Part shown: positions 1 through 42,200 of the stretch, in pieces
How positions within the stretch are numbered: position 1 is the stretch's first letter
Layout: every line of letters begins with the position of its first letter
Assembly (NCBI GenBank): GCA_013396525.1
Contig: VWYX01001358.1
Coordinates: forward strand, 119,150 to 183,149
Direction of reading: 5' to 3'
Source: Chaetorhynchus papuensis
Taxonomy: Eukaryota; Chordata; Aves; Passeriformes; Rhipiduridae
Length of the DNA: 64,000 nt
Program-made: the position numbers and the translations under genes
The notes under the pieces: model-generated
What the model was told of the DNA's origin: nothing
Seen by the model: only the letters and a program-made list of their open reading frames with translations
The model's database searches: none

Positions 1-337
1 TTTACAGGAACAGACAAACAAATTCTGCCTCACACCAGGTGACTACAGCTACAACAGCTGAAAGTGGGTTCACTGCTTTGGGTGAGTCTTTTCAAGTTTC
101 CATGCAGTCACTGTGTGATTTCAGTTGGATATTAGTCAAAATCAGTCTGTAATAAAGTACTGCTTTGCCTATTAGACAGTTATGACTGCCTTTCATCTGA
201 AGTGGTGCAGTTCAGAGAGAGCAAAGTACCTTTCACCAAATGACTTCTTCTTTCTGAGATGTAAAATAATAGAAAACAAATACAAATAAGTAATAAAAAC
301 ATGAAACATTACATTGCCTTTTCTGTTGCTCACTTAC

Positions 338-414
338 CCTGCTGCATCCACTCTCAGCTTTTTGAATGCTGTTTGTAGACTCTCCTCCTCTTCATCTTTA
401 GCTTCCAATTCCAT
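338..414 (-). CDS. OSER1-like paralog, first coding exon (partial gene)
   Basis: The minus strand encodes [20 protein letters not shown] and then RVDAAG. This is nearly the same as the N-terminus of OSER1 on the plus strand 3.6 kb away ([24 protein letters not shown]). The coding part is 77 nt and ends in phase 2 (GG) before a strong donor gtaagtg at 331-337, exactly like OSER1 exon 2. A TTTCTGTGTTTCAG acceptor places the exon start near 458. Over the 23 aligned codons from the shared GAA to the donor there are 12 codon differences, of which 10 are synonymous. That argues for a protein-coding copy under selection. The remaining exons would lie left of position 1 and cannot be seen. No OSER1 exon 3 homology is visible in 1-330. 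Transcription would start in the CpG island at 1.1-1.6 kb. The alternative is a recently silenced copy, but that would not concentrate changes at synonymous sites. Confidence 0.75.
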
Positions 415-458
415 TGATGTGCTCTCAGTGGGTAACCAACCGTGCCATATAGAATAAA
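415..458 (-). other. 5'UTR part of the OSER1-like exon, with upstream ATG
   Basis: This lies between the inferred acceptor (CAG at 459-461 on the complement) and the start codon at 412-414. It holds an out-of-frame ATG at 446-448 that opens a seven-codon uORF (MARLVTH, then TGA). This uATG is 34 nt upstream of the start codon, the same spacing as in plus-strand OSER1. Confidence 0.55.
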
Positions 459-767
459 CTGAAACACAGAAATTGGGATTTGAGGCTGAGGTCTGAACAC
501 AGATGGTCTGTACAAAACCGACTGATACCGTGATGGCTGCTGGTTCTTCCATGGGCAATGTCACTGCCTTCTGACCACACCTGCTCTGGGCTTTTCACTG
601 GGAACTCCAAAGTCTTTGGAGAGTTTTTCACAACAAACACAGCCTGTGCCAAAAATATCAAAGTGTCTTTTTGTCAATGAATGAATAGATGATACATATC
701 CTGGCAACCGGTGTAACTTTGAGCTGTGAGCATGGCACCTGAAGCAGAGCTTCAGGAAGGTACAGAG

Positions 768-1092
768 TTACAGGATGGTTTAGGTTGGCAGGGATCCCTG
801 GAGGTCCAGCTCCCTTGCTCAAGCAGGGCCACCCCAAGCTGGTTTTCCAGGACCTTGTCCAGGTAGCCTTTGAATAACCCCAAGGAGGAAGACTCCAGAA
901 CCTTCCTGGACAGCGTGTGCTCAACCACCCTCAGAGAAAAGCGTTTCCTTACGCTCAGACAGCGTTTCAGTGTGTGCCCATGGCCTCTGGTCCGGTTCCC
1001 CGGCACCAGTGAGCACAGCCTGACTTTCCCCTCTGTGCCCACCCTTCAGGCATTTCACACCGTGCTGAGATCCCTCCCGAGCCTTTCCTCAC
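768..1092 (-). mobile_element. CR1 LINE 3'-end fragment (antisense on +)
   Basis: From 'caggatggtttaggttggca' onward the plus strand follows the reverse complement of the avian CR1 3'UTR. Landmarks in order are 'ttgctcaagcagggccaccc', 'gaagactccagaaccttcctgg', 'ccaccctcagagaaaagcgt' and 'gtgcccatggcctctggtcc'. It is diverged and 5'-truncated, and it abuts the CpG island. The long reading frames across it are repeat-derived. It would sit in intron 1 of the minus-strand OSER1-like gene. Confidence 0.85.
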
Positions 1093-1481
1093 CGGCAGCA
1101 GAGCGGGGGCGGCCGGGCACCGTCCGGCGTGACAGCCCCGCTACCCCAGCACAGGGCACGGCCGAGGGGCCGGGACCAGCGCCAGGCCTGAGCCAGGCCC
1201 CCGCTGCCCGTGCCCGCCGGAGGCTCCACAGCCGCGGCAGCCCAGCGCCGGCCCCGCTCCGCCACCTGCCCCGGGGCCTCCCCTCGCCGCCCCGCCGGGA
1301 AGACCCGCGGCGGCCCCTCCGCTCCCCCCCGGTCCCGCAGCCCCGCCGAGGCGCCCCCCGACCCCGCAGGCACCCCTGAGGTGCCCCCCGGCCGCGCAGG
1401 GCGGGCCCGGGCGGGGCGCGGGGGTCCCGGGCCGTCACTCACCCACCGCCGCCTGCCCGGGGCGCGCAGCACAACAGGACG

Positions 1482-1489
1482 TGACGTCA
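1482..1489. promoter_or_regulatory. CRE (CREB/ATF site), perfect palindrome
   Basis: TGACGTCA, within the larger palindrome GTGACGTCAC at 1481-1490, sits between the two divergent splice donors. The full CRE octamer is a classic TATA-less promoter element and works in both orientations. Confidence 0.6.
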
Positions 1490-1532
1490 CCGCCCCGCGG
1501 GGGCGCGCCCCGACCCCGCCCGCCGCGCCGGG

Positions 1533-1544
1533 TGCGCGTGCGCG
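1533..1544 (-). promoter_or_regulatory. NRF1-type site
   Basis: On the minus strand the 12-mer reads CGCGCACGCGCA, matching the NRF1 consensus YGCGCAYGCGCR at every position. NRF1 sites are enriched in bidirectional CpG-island promoters. Confidence 0.55.
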
Positions 1545-1602
1545 AGCGGTGGCGGTTCCGGGGGGGGCGGCGGGCGGCGGCGGGCTCGGCCCGCGGAGCG
1601 CG
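1545..1602 (+). other. OSER1: OSER1 non-coding exon 1 (3' part)
   Basis: The exon ends at the donor GTGAGT starting at 1603. The transcription start cannot be fixed from sequence, so the left boundary is approximate. The next exon begins near 3958. The first exon therefore carries only 5'UTR. Confidence 0.45.
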
Positions 1603-3957
1603 GTGAGTGCGGGTCCCGTCCCTGTGTCCATCCTTATCCCCGTCCCCTTCCCCATCCCCGTCCTCGTCCCGTTGCCTTGCGAGGGTCCCCCCTCGCTCCC
1701 CCAGCGGCCGGGGCCGGTGGTCGCCCTCGTGTCCCCGCGGCGAGGCTCTCCCGCGCGGTTCCCGCCGCCGGTCCCCTCGTGAGGGCGGAGGGCGCTGGTC
1801 GAGCCCCGCCGGGGCGCGGGCGGTGCTGAGTCACGGCTGGGCCGCGGGGTAGCGACGGGGGCTGCTGGGGCTCCCCGGCGGGCGGGCGGGAAGGGCTGGG
1901 GAGGGAACTCCGAGCGGTTAAAAATCCAGAATTAAAAAATGTAAAATTGTAAAAATTAAAAATATAAAAGTTCTTGTCCTGTGTGCTGCCCCCTGGGGCC
2001 GTGGCCCGGGACGCCCGGGAGGTTGTGGCCGTCCCTTTACGTGCCCGTCCCTAGCCCGCAATGGATGGATGGAGGTGCCCGTGCCTTGTCCCGTCGCCAC
2101 CGCGGGAGCGGTGCTGGGTGAGCGGCACTGCGCTCGCTCGGGTCTGTAGTGCGGTGTTGCTGAGAAATAGCTGAAAATAAAATGGAACAGGGAAGATGGG
2201 TATTTTCCTGGGTAAAGAACGTAAGTTTCAATATGTTTTTTGACACGGTGAACTTTGGCTAGTTTTCACAGTAATTGATTTTTTTTGTGTGTGTTGGTGC
2301 TAGTTGGCTGGTGCATCTAAAATGCTTAAGCTTATTTATCACCCACTGAGCAGGATTTTATCTAAGTGAATTCCGCATTGTTTTGAGGGTTTGAAGTGTT
2401 GGTGATGAAGGACAGCATGATAAAATATTTAGTCTAAAAACTGTTACTCTGTTCTGCATAATGTACAGTGATTAAAACTTTTTACCCTCGTCTTCCTGCT
2501 AAGGTTATGTAATACAGGAGTTTGCTGTTTAAAAAAACCCAAACCTATGTAGCCTGGGGTTTTTTTTTCATTTTAAAGTATCATCTGAGGATGACTGGGG
2601 GGGGGCAAGGAATAAAAGTGAAGTAGGGACCATCTGTTTCACCACAGCAGTAGTATTTGGCTAAGAGAAAATACGAAATAGTAACTTGCTCAGATGAGCA
2701 TTACGTTGCCAGTGTTTAAGCTTCTTCCTCTCCTGTTTACTCCCTGTCTGACTCATTGGACAACATGTGCCTTGAAATTGTTATGATACATTACCCTTCT
2801 ATGTGTGTCATAATAGCTGTCTGCAATCCAGGGCATCCAGGTGAAATCACAGCACAGTGAGCAGCCAGAACAACAGTGGGGAGAGCTGCCACCTCCAGCT
2901 GGTTTTGGGGGTGAGGGAACAGAAATTGCCCCCGTCCCTCTGCATAAGTAACTGAGCTGCAGAGCTTCAGATAAAAACATCTCAGTGAAGAGAGGGTTCT
3001 TTTCCTTGCTACAAAAAAGTTTGTTCAGGGCTTTGCGCTTCCCTTTGCTGAAGTTCATGAGGTTCTTGTCACGGTCCCACTTTGGTGACATCAGCAGATG
3101 TGGTGAGGGTAACCTGCCACATCATCCAGGTTATTAATGAAGGTGTTAAACAGGACTGGACAGTCTAGACCCTGGCATAAACAGCTAGTGCCTGACCTCC
3201 AGCAAGCCCAAACAGCATCAAATTTAAAAAGATTTGAGATCCTTTGTAGCTAGATTAAATGATGGTCAGGGTAGATTAAAAAAAAATACATCAGCCAATT
3301 TTTATATACTTTTTTTAATTTAAAGCAAGGTTTTCTGGTTGCTTTTTGTATTTGTTTGCCTTTGTACTTGTTCACAAGCTGATACTGGAAAATTTTAACA
3401 GCTATTGACAACCAAAATACCATGTTCTGATAGGACTGTATAACTCTTGCTGGAACCTAGACATAAGGTCAAAAAGTTTTGTTTGGCTTAAAACTTTATC
3501 TTGTTTTAAGAAAAATCTCTTGGTTTGGGTTTTTTTTTTAAAGTGTATGTGTAACACTGAGCCCCAAATTTGGAAATAAAGAGTTGTAGAAGGTTGACTG
3601 TGTCTAATGGTGTTGTTCCTTCTCACTTTCACCTCTTCTACAATTACTCTGGTAGCACTAAGACAAGTGGAAGAGCCTGGCTGTACTGTAATGTATGTGC
3701 AAGATGCTGTTGACACCAGATTTGACTTTGAATTGTTAATTCACCTACAGTTGTACAAGAGACTGTTTGTTTCATTCTTGGGTATCATGAAGCTTGTTCT
3801 GAATCAGCTTTCAAAAATGTTCTACTAGAATGACCTCAGCTTTGTGTGCTCATTGTGCTATTTTGAGTTTATTTTCATGTATTACGGCGCTGCTGGGCAA
3901 CTAATGTTTTTAACAAGGATTTGGCCCTTATTTTCATATGTCTTTTTTCTGCTTGTA
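1603..3957 (+). other. OSER1 intron 1
   Basis: This is a non-coding intron between the CpG-island donor and the 'tcttttttctgcttgtag' acceptor. It contains one CR1 remnant (3080-3215) and short T and G runs. Nothing else is recognised. Confidence 0.6.
3080..3215 (-). mobile_element. CR1 LINE fragment (antisense on +)
   Basis: 'acatcatccaggttattaat' followed by 'gaaggtgttaaacaggactg' and a degraded 'gtctagaccctggcataaac' match the reverse complement of the CR1 3' region. It is old and diverged. Both ends are approximate. Confidence 0.7.
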
Positions 3958-7431
<3,474 letters not shown>

Positions 7432-7528
7432 CAGCAATGAGCACTAAAACCAGAAGGGTGGCTGGTTTAAATCTGCCCTCAGGCACATCATGTGAATATG
7501 CAACCCACTCCCTACTCACTGTGCTTGC

Positions 7529-7534
7529 AATAAA
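7529..7534 (+). terminator. OSER1: OSER1 poly(A) signal
   Basis: AATAAA in 'gcttgcaataaaaacact', about 100 nt after the stop codon, with a T/GT-rich stretch following. It predicts a short 3'UTR. Confidence 0.75.
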
Positions 7535-7554
7535 AACACTTCTTTGCATCTCAG

Positions 7555-10480
7555 CTGATGTTCGTTATTTAAGCTGGACAAACAGTTTAGTTTCAGCATT
7601 ATAATTTAACCTTGGAATAGATAATGTGGTAAATGTACCTAGACCGTACCTGCCCGTGCTTAAGAGACAGAACACTTAATTCTGCTTTGTTTTCAAAATC
7701 CTCTTTTTGGTTTGTTGGAGAAGAGTCCCTAGATTGCTTGGTGATTAGAGCTCTTCTTGTGAGACACCTGGTGTCATTCAGCTTCTTTGAAATCACTTTG
7801 ACCTCAGGTTGTAAGACTCAGGCTTGTGGTTTTGGACGCTTGCGCCTTTGATTTTATTTCATAGAGGAGTGTGACCATCTCCTACCCTCCCCTTGGTACT
7901 ATTACTGGAAAAGTGGAAAGCAAACCTTTTATTGAATTTCCAACAGGCCTTAGAGACTTGTCTGGAACAGGAGAAAACACCCTGCATTCTTCAGGGGAGT
8001 TGCTGCTGTGGTTAACCAAAGGAAAAGTGAGGCCATGGGCTCTGCTCACTGTATTTTTTATGGTGACCAAACCAGCATTTGCTCATTTCAGTGCTCTTAA
8101 TTCATACACTGCCAGTTTGGGGGTTTTTTAGCTTCCTTTTTAGCTTGCTTTATAGGACCAGTATTACCCTTCCTTCAGGTATTAAGACCCATAGTCTGGA
8201 GTGAACAGTTGGCAGTTGTAGGGAAATTGTGAGCACTGTCTCTCCACCCCAGTCTTTCTAAACCATCATCACTTTAGCTGCCCTGTCCAGCTTTGCATTC
8301 TTCCTGAAATTTACTGCTTCAGAAGCAAGCAGCTCTCCATACATAGTGTGCATCAGCACAGTGTCTCTCTTATGAGTGTCTAGCAAAGGAGCTATCAAAT
8401 AAGATAATTTGTTGAGGGAGAGAAAAGTTGTGTTTGGTTTGTCTTTACTGTTTGCAGTACCTCAACTTTTCTGACCTATAAGGTCTGGAGAAGAAATGGA
8501 GACAAACATTTTCCTGTAAAATCATTTGGTGTTACTCTTGGGATTTTTTTTTTTTTTTTTTGTGATTTCTGTGGCAGCACTTGGTGTCTCAGAACAAGTG
8601 GCCACATAAAGTTTACCTGTTTTGCCAGTTCTGAAGTGTTACCTACACCATGCAGAATGTACCTGGGTCCCACATCTCTTTCCCTGCTCTTCAATAGCTG
8701 CATTTCTGCCACCTGTGTTCTGAACTCAAGACAATTTTTGGTAACTGTTGTCTACTAAACTGGGCTGCAAAGTGCAGAATGACCTTATTTCTCAAATAAT
8801 TATTCTTAACTGTTCTCATATGAAAATTCCAACCCCAGCACCATTGTGGGGCTGAAAGTGCCTTTCAAGACTGCACTGCTTTTACCATTTCATTCATTAG
8901 TGACCACAGACCTGTACTGCAGGGTTTAGGATTACACTGTCCACTGCTCAGTACTGTGTTAAAGTGGGTTGAAATCCAGGAGATGTAAAAATAGAGAGTA
9001 GAAAGATGTGAGCTGACTGGGAAGGGACACGAGCAGTGCCACTAGAGGTCAGCCCCAGGCCAGGGCTGGCTGCTGCAGCCAGCTCAGTCTTCAGGGGAGA
9101 ATGGGAATTTTTCTGCCAAAATGAAGAAATAAGAGCAGCTCTGTGTGGTGCCTTGGTGCACACAGACTGTCAGTGCTTTCTGAAGTTTGTGTGGGTTTGT
9201 GGCGGTCAACAAAAGCTCTTTAAATGCCAAAATCTGCATAAGTTATTAATGTTTAAACAAAGTGTGCAATCAGTTCACAACTGTGCTGTGTAATTAGGAG
9301 AAGTTGCTAAGTAAATAATTACAATAGTCCTGAACTTGGCATCCTCTTGGGACAGTTACGACATCTTTGGGCTCGTAAGTGCTGGAACACTGTGGAATAG
9401 AAGACCATGAATTGCTGCAACTGCTGCTTTAACACTTTGTCTTCTGTTACTACAAGGTGTTTAAAGATGTTTTGGTCTTCCCAGAAACCACAGAGCAAAA
9501 CCCTCTGGTTCTGCTTTGTGAAAATGTGAATTTATGGCCCTTAATCATGCAGCAAGAACCTTGAAAACTTGCCTAAGTAGTCTAAAAGCTTAGTTTAAAA
9601 CAACAACGACAAAATTTAACTTGAGCCAATTTCAAAATCTTGACTTTTTTTAAAAGAAAGCTTTAGAGGGCTGGTTCTGCCAAGTGGCTCTTCTGAGTCA
9701 CATTGGAGTCCGTTACCAAAGAGCCAGTTCCTTCCTGCGGCTGAATAAAAGTGAAGCCCTTTGTAATTAACTTTATAACTTGGTCCTTCTCACCTGTGCC
9801 TGCAGGTGTTCTGTGTTTATGTGCTGTCCATACACACAGCTTCTCTTGCAGTTATATATTGGGAGGTTCCTCTGTACCTGTTCTTCCTAGAAATGCCAGT
9901 GAGGAGGTTGTCTGAGTTGTAAAACTGTGTTACGTGAGTCTGAACCCACTGCTGTTTGTGGCAGCTTTGCCCCAGAGTTTGGGGGGGGGGGGTTTGGGAT
10001 CTCCCCTGGAAGGGCTGATAACACCCCACAGCTCCTGCAGCTTCTCAGCATGGTGGTCGTAAGGGAAGGTCATTTCTCCGTGGTCTTGCTATGACAGTGT
10101 CTTTAGGAATGGGATGGGTGTGCTGGAAGAACAGAGGGCTTGGATTAGCCTGTTACCTGGTCTTTCATTTCTTGTCCTCTGCCATCTGTATTTGGTGACA
10201 TTATTACACACAAGGTGTCCTGTCCCTACTCCGTGTGTCTGCAGCTGTCTGGGGTCTTTTCCACACATAGACTGAATTCTGCTGCTGGCTGTTAAACAGA
10301 AGGAAATTTGGGAAGTTGGTTGTTGTTTGGGAGAGAGGGGTAAATGACTACTGGTGAACTTCTTTCATTACCCTAAAGCAGCTCTGGAAAGTCACTTGGG
10401 AAGTAGCAGAGGGGCTGAGTGAGCTGTACGCTGCTCTCGGGTGACGGCTGAGTTCTGACTCCTTGTTCTCCCTCTGCCCC
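7555..10480. other. Intergenic OSER1-JPH2
   Basis: No coding homology or exon structure is recognised. Small reading frames here are short and unconserved in appearance. The stretch holds an 18-base T run (8544-8561) and a 12-base G run (9981-9992). GC rises sharply from about 10480 into the JPH2 promoter. Confidence 0.7.
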
Positions 10481-10798
10481 GTTACACACGGTGTGAGTGA
10501 CCTGTCCCGGGCGCTCCGTCCCCGCATCCCGCGGGGCTCCGGCGGAGCGGGACAGCGGCTGCAGGCCCGGGGGGAGCGCGGCGGCCCCTTCCCAGGCTCT
10601 ATTTTAAGCAGACATTTACTTTCCCAGCCTCTTCTCCGCCTGGATCCCTGCCCGGGGTGGGATGTGTCTCTCCCCTCCTTCATAAAAGGGCCCCGAGGCG
10701 GGGGCCGGGCTCCGGGGGGTTATTTTTGGGAGCAGCTCCTGGGATCCGATGGCCTTGTTAGGGCAGCGCTGACCTTTCTCCCGGCGGGGGAGGAGAGC

Positions 10799-10821
10799 GG
10801 GACGGGACGGGACGGGGCGGG
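10799..10821 (+). repeat. GGGAC tandem run with G-quadruplex potential
   Basis: Five G-runs of three or more, separated by one or two bases (GGGACGGGACGGGACGGGG, then CGGG). This satisfies the usual G4 pattern on the sense strand of JPH2. Confidence 0.65.
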
Positions 10822-10851
10822 CAGCGGCGGCCGGGCGGGGGAGAGCGGCCG

Positions 10852-10950
10852 GCTCGGGACCCCATCCCTTCTCCGCCGCGGGGACCGGGACCCCCATCCC
10901 TCCCTCTGCCGCGGGGATCGGGACCCCCGGTCCCTCCCTCTGCCGCGGGG
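10852..10950. repeat. Imperfect 33-34 bp tandem repeat in JPH2 5' region
   Basis: Units start at 10876 and 10909 (each CCGCGGGGA(C/T)CGGGACCCCC followed by a CCCTCCCTCTG tail), with a third partial start at 10943. A degraded copy precedes them. It lies about 270-360 bp before the start codon. Confidence 0.75.
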
Positions 10951-11197
10951 GCGGCTCCTCGGGCGGCCCATGCCCGTGCCCGCGGGGCAGGTACCGGCGC
11001 GGAGCGGCTGCCCCTACGGGGGGGCTGGGGCTCGGCCCGCCCCTCTCCCCTCCCTCTTCCAATTTCTCTCTCCTCCGGTGCCCCAGCCCCTCGGCCGGGC
11101 CAGGCGAGGCAGGAGCGGCCGCTCCCGGCGCCCAGCCCGTTCCCTCCGGGGATGCGGGAGCCCCGGAGCGCTGCCCCTGGGAACGCTGCCCGGCTGA

Positions 11198-39109
<27,912 letters not shown>

Positions 39110-39232
39110 TGAGCCTCTTGAACAAGGTAAGAAGCAGAATGAGATTTTATCCTCAATTTGTAGGTGTCACTGGATGTTTTAAGGCTGACTCACTTTTCAT
39201 AAAATGTTGTAAAACTTTGTATGAAATTATTT

Positions 39233-39238
39233 AATAAA
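39233..39238 (+). terminator. JPH2: JPH2 proximal poly(A) signal (candidate)
   Basis: AATAAA in 'attatttaataaattctctc', 124 nt after the stop codon, with a GT-rich element (tgtgttggtggg) about 25 nt downstream. Use of it requires that the 39127 donor is not spliced. Confidence 0.55.
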
Positions 39239-42200
39239 TTCTCTCAAAATTAAGAACACAGACTGTGTTGGTGGGATACAGTTGCATCATACAGTTTTGC
39301 CTTCCCAGTAACATGGGCCTGTTTCATGAAGTGAGACTTCAGTGCAAGAGTGTGTGATGTTAAATTTGTTTTCTGCAAATACACTTCAAGAAACACTTTC
39401 AATTTGCTGTTCCAATGTGGCTGCTGCCAGGTAAATCATGCATTGTAGTATTTCTTGTTGCTCAGACCAGCAGGAGGCAAGAACACACAAAATATGAACT
39501 CGTGAAATCTGCAGCACCACTGAGTTTAAGTGCTAGTTCTTCAGTGGTTGTTACTGTGGTTTAGTAATTTTCTTACTAAACATGAGCCAAGATGTCTATA
39601 AGACTAAGGTTAAACTGGATCTCACTCAGGCCTTCCACTTGAATTGGGATAAGGGTTTGCATTTCGATTTGGTGGCAATACCGTCTTGTGAGGTTTCTCG
39701 TGCTGCGGGACTCCTACAGACAGGAATATGTCCTGAGCTTGCACAAGCTTTTTCTCACCTTGGGCTCAAATATTTCAAAAAAAATCTGCTGTCAAGGCTG
39801 AACCTGACCCTTGAGCCTCGTGTGAACGTAACACAAGAGGCAACCCCCAAGCCCCTGTGAGGATGTTGGGCTGCCTTCCTGAGGCCTCCTGGGGGACAAA
39901 ACTGCTCCACTGGGCACTGCTTTCTGTTGTGTTAGTAGTCTCACTCAGCCTGCACAGGTGAAAGCCTTGCAGACAGCTGTGGTAATGTGTTGGTCGTGTG
40001 TTTTGCTCTCCCTTGACTTTCCCATTCATCTGTGTTCGGACAGGCGTTGCTGCTGGTGGAGACCTCAGACCTTGGCGGGGATTAAAGCTCAGTCACCTGG
40101 AAACACCTAAGAGGAGGACTTGAGATCCCAAGGTTGCATTGCAAACATCAACCTTAAACGAGAGTGTCTGAAGATCAGTTCAGTTTCCTGCCCCCAGGCT
40201 GTGGCTGGCCTCTGCAATCTACCAAGGAAAAGCCAGGGTTTCTGCACTGTGGTCTCCTCTTCTTTGTATAAAATAGCAGTTGCCTTAAATTATTCTCACC
40301 AAAGCCATCAACTGTCCTGCCATGCCAGGGATGAGGGATTTATCTGTAGCTGTAGGAAAATGAGTGAGAAGGTCTCATGCGTGCACACTGATGCGTTTTG
40401 TAACTCCCTTGGTTGACTCGGTGTCAGAGATTTTCCAAAGGTTATCATCCGTGGCATGGAGATGAAGCAATACAGCAACCAGAATGACTCATGAGAGCTG
40501 CGCCGTGGCTCGGGGTGGACGACGCTGCTCTCCATGCTTGGAAGTCATCCAAAGGGATGAACAAGAAGTCTTTCCTTTCCCCTGTCACCTGGCATCATTT
40601 TCCATGTATGGAGGACTGAGAGGGGGAGCAAGTTGAAATTGGGCTTGTTGAAGTGTGACCCGAGTCCTGCCCATGGCACCACGGATGGGGCCGCGGGGTG
40701 GGGTGTGAGGGACTGGTGGATCCAAGGCTGTTGGTGCCTGTGGGGGTGCTCTGGGTGGAGCTGGGGCCTGTTTTGGGACCAGGCGCCATCCAAGTGCTCT
40801 CCTGCCACCAGCAATGCTCTGCACAGAAGCGTCTTGCAGTGGGTGGCTTTCCGCTGTAACGGGAAAGGAAGGTGTGCTGAATTTGTCCCTTTACTCCTTT
40901 TTTTCTAAGAAAATGTTGTGAGTTACAGTGACAAGGAGGTTCTTGCTGAAAATGCCTCCGTACACCTGCAGGTTACTCCCCTTGGTGTGCCGGGCTGCAG
41001 GGGGGCCCTGGGCTCTCATTGCACTGAATGAACAGATTTTCCAGCCAGAGGATACAGGGTGGCTGTCGTGGGAGAGGTTACCTTATTCCTGAGAGAAAAA
41101 AAGTGCAGAGATGTGAGTGACTGCAGTGTATTTGGGTGTTAGGCTCAGAAATCCGCAGCAGCCAGGCTGTCAGCAGTGGCAGAGTGCAGTGGGACAGTTG
41201 TAGCTGTTGCTCGTGTGTGCGAGGCTGAGAGGCCTGGGCGATTTGCACCGATTTTCCCAAAGCTGCAACTGGGAGTGACCTTTGGAAGGAGATTTTTCCA
41301 CCATGATCTGCTCTGATCCTTAGCAGTGCGAGCTTAGAAAGTCGGCACAGATGAAGTTACAGTTTAGCGTGAGGCTGAGTGCTTGGACATGTTTCTTCCT
41401 TCTTTTAAGAGCAATGTGTATTTTCTATCCCTTTTTAAGATAATCAGAGATGTTATTTATAGTTGGTTGCGCACCTCTGTGTATCCTGAAGTCCCACAGC
41501 ACAGGACTGGGTGGGAAAACCTTGTTGGACTGGAAAGAATGGGGAAATGATAGTTAAGGAAAAAAACAGATGCCCGGTCTGCTTCAAAGGTCAACCTGAA
41601 AGGATTTCAGAGATGGAGTGGCAGACACACAGGGGTTTACACTCACTGGAGACACGGGGCAAAACTTGCCAATTTATCTACTCTAGTTATGGCATAAGAG
41701 AGTGAGAATAATTCAGTATTTTTCTTTGTGAACCAAGTCTATTTTTTAACCTTATTCAGCTCAGGAACATTGCCACAGTAGCAAATACGTGGTATTAAGT
41801 GTGGGAGAAGTGAATGTGATCCTTTCCTAAAAGCCATGTGGCTGTACCAGTCCTGAGAAAGCTGTGCAGCATCATCTACACTTCCACAGAGCATAGTTTA
41901 GTAGCAATTTGCTTCTTTTCTTTTTTTTTTTCTCTCCTTAAATATAAATGTATTGCAAACCCCAGGCTCTGCTGCCTTTGACGTTTTATCTCCATTTGCT
42001 GGCATTCGCTTGCCAGCTCCGCAGTTTCAATATGCCAACTGCTTTTATTCACCACCAAGACAATTTCTATTGAGAGACCTGAGGGGCTTTTATTTATCAC
42101 TAAGCACAAAAATGGATCTTTTTCAACAGTGCTAAGGTAATTCCTTCCCCCCGCTATTTTTTATGCATGTGATATGCACTCGGTAATGTGCTTTCCTTCT

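Larger units (their letters stand above)
1090..1870. promoter_or_regulatory. CpG island, inferred bidirectional promoter (OSER1 / OSER1-like)
   Basis: This is a very GC- and CpG-dense block. On the plus strand a donor at 1603 (GCGCG|GTGAGTGCGG) fits the non-coding first exon of OSER1. On the minus strand a donor at 1442 (GGTGG|GTGAGTGACGG) fits a first exon for the divergent OSER1-like gene. The two donors are only about 160 bp apart, so the transcription starts must lie between them. No TATA box is seen, and CRE and NRF1 motifs lie in the interval. The long reading frames here on both strands are a by-product of high GC and resemble no protein. Confidence 0.75.

Noticed and set aside
1..330. 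Search for the next exon of the minus-strand OSER1-like gene
   Set aside because: No peptide similar to OSER1 exon 3 is visible in the three minus-strand frames; the exon presumably lies outside the window.
1089..1782. Long Pro/Arg/Gly-rich frames in the OSER1 CpG island, both strands
   Set aside because: High GC depletes stop codons. No similarity to proteins, and the region has clear promoter and splice-donor features.
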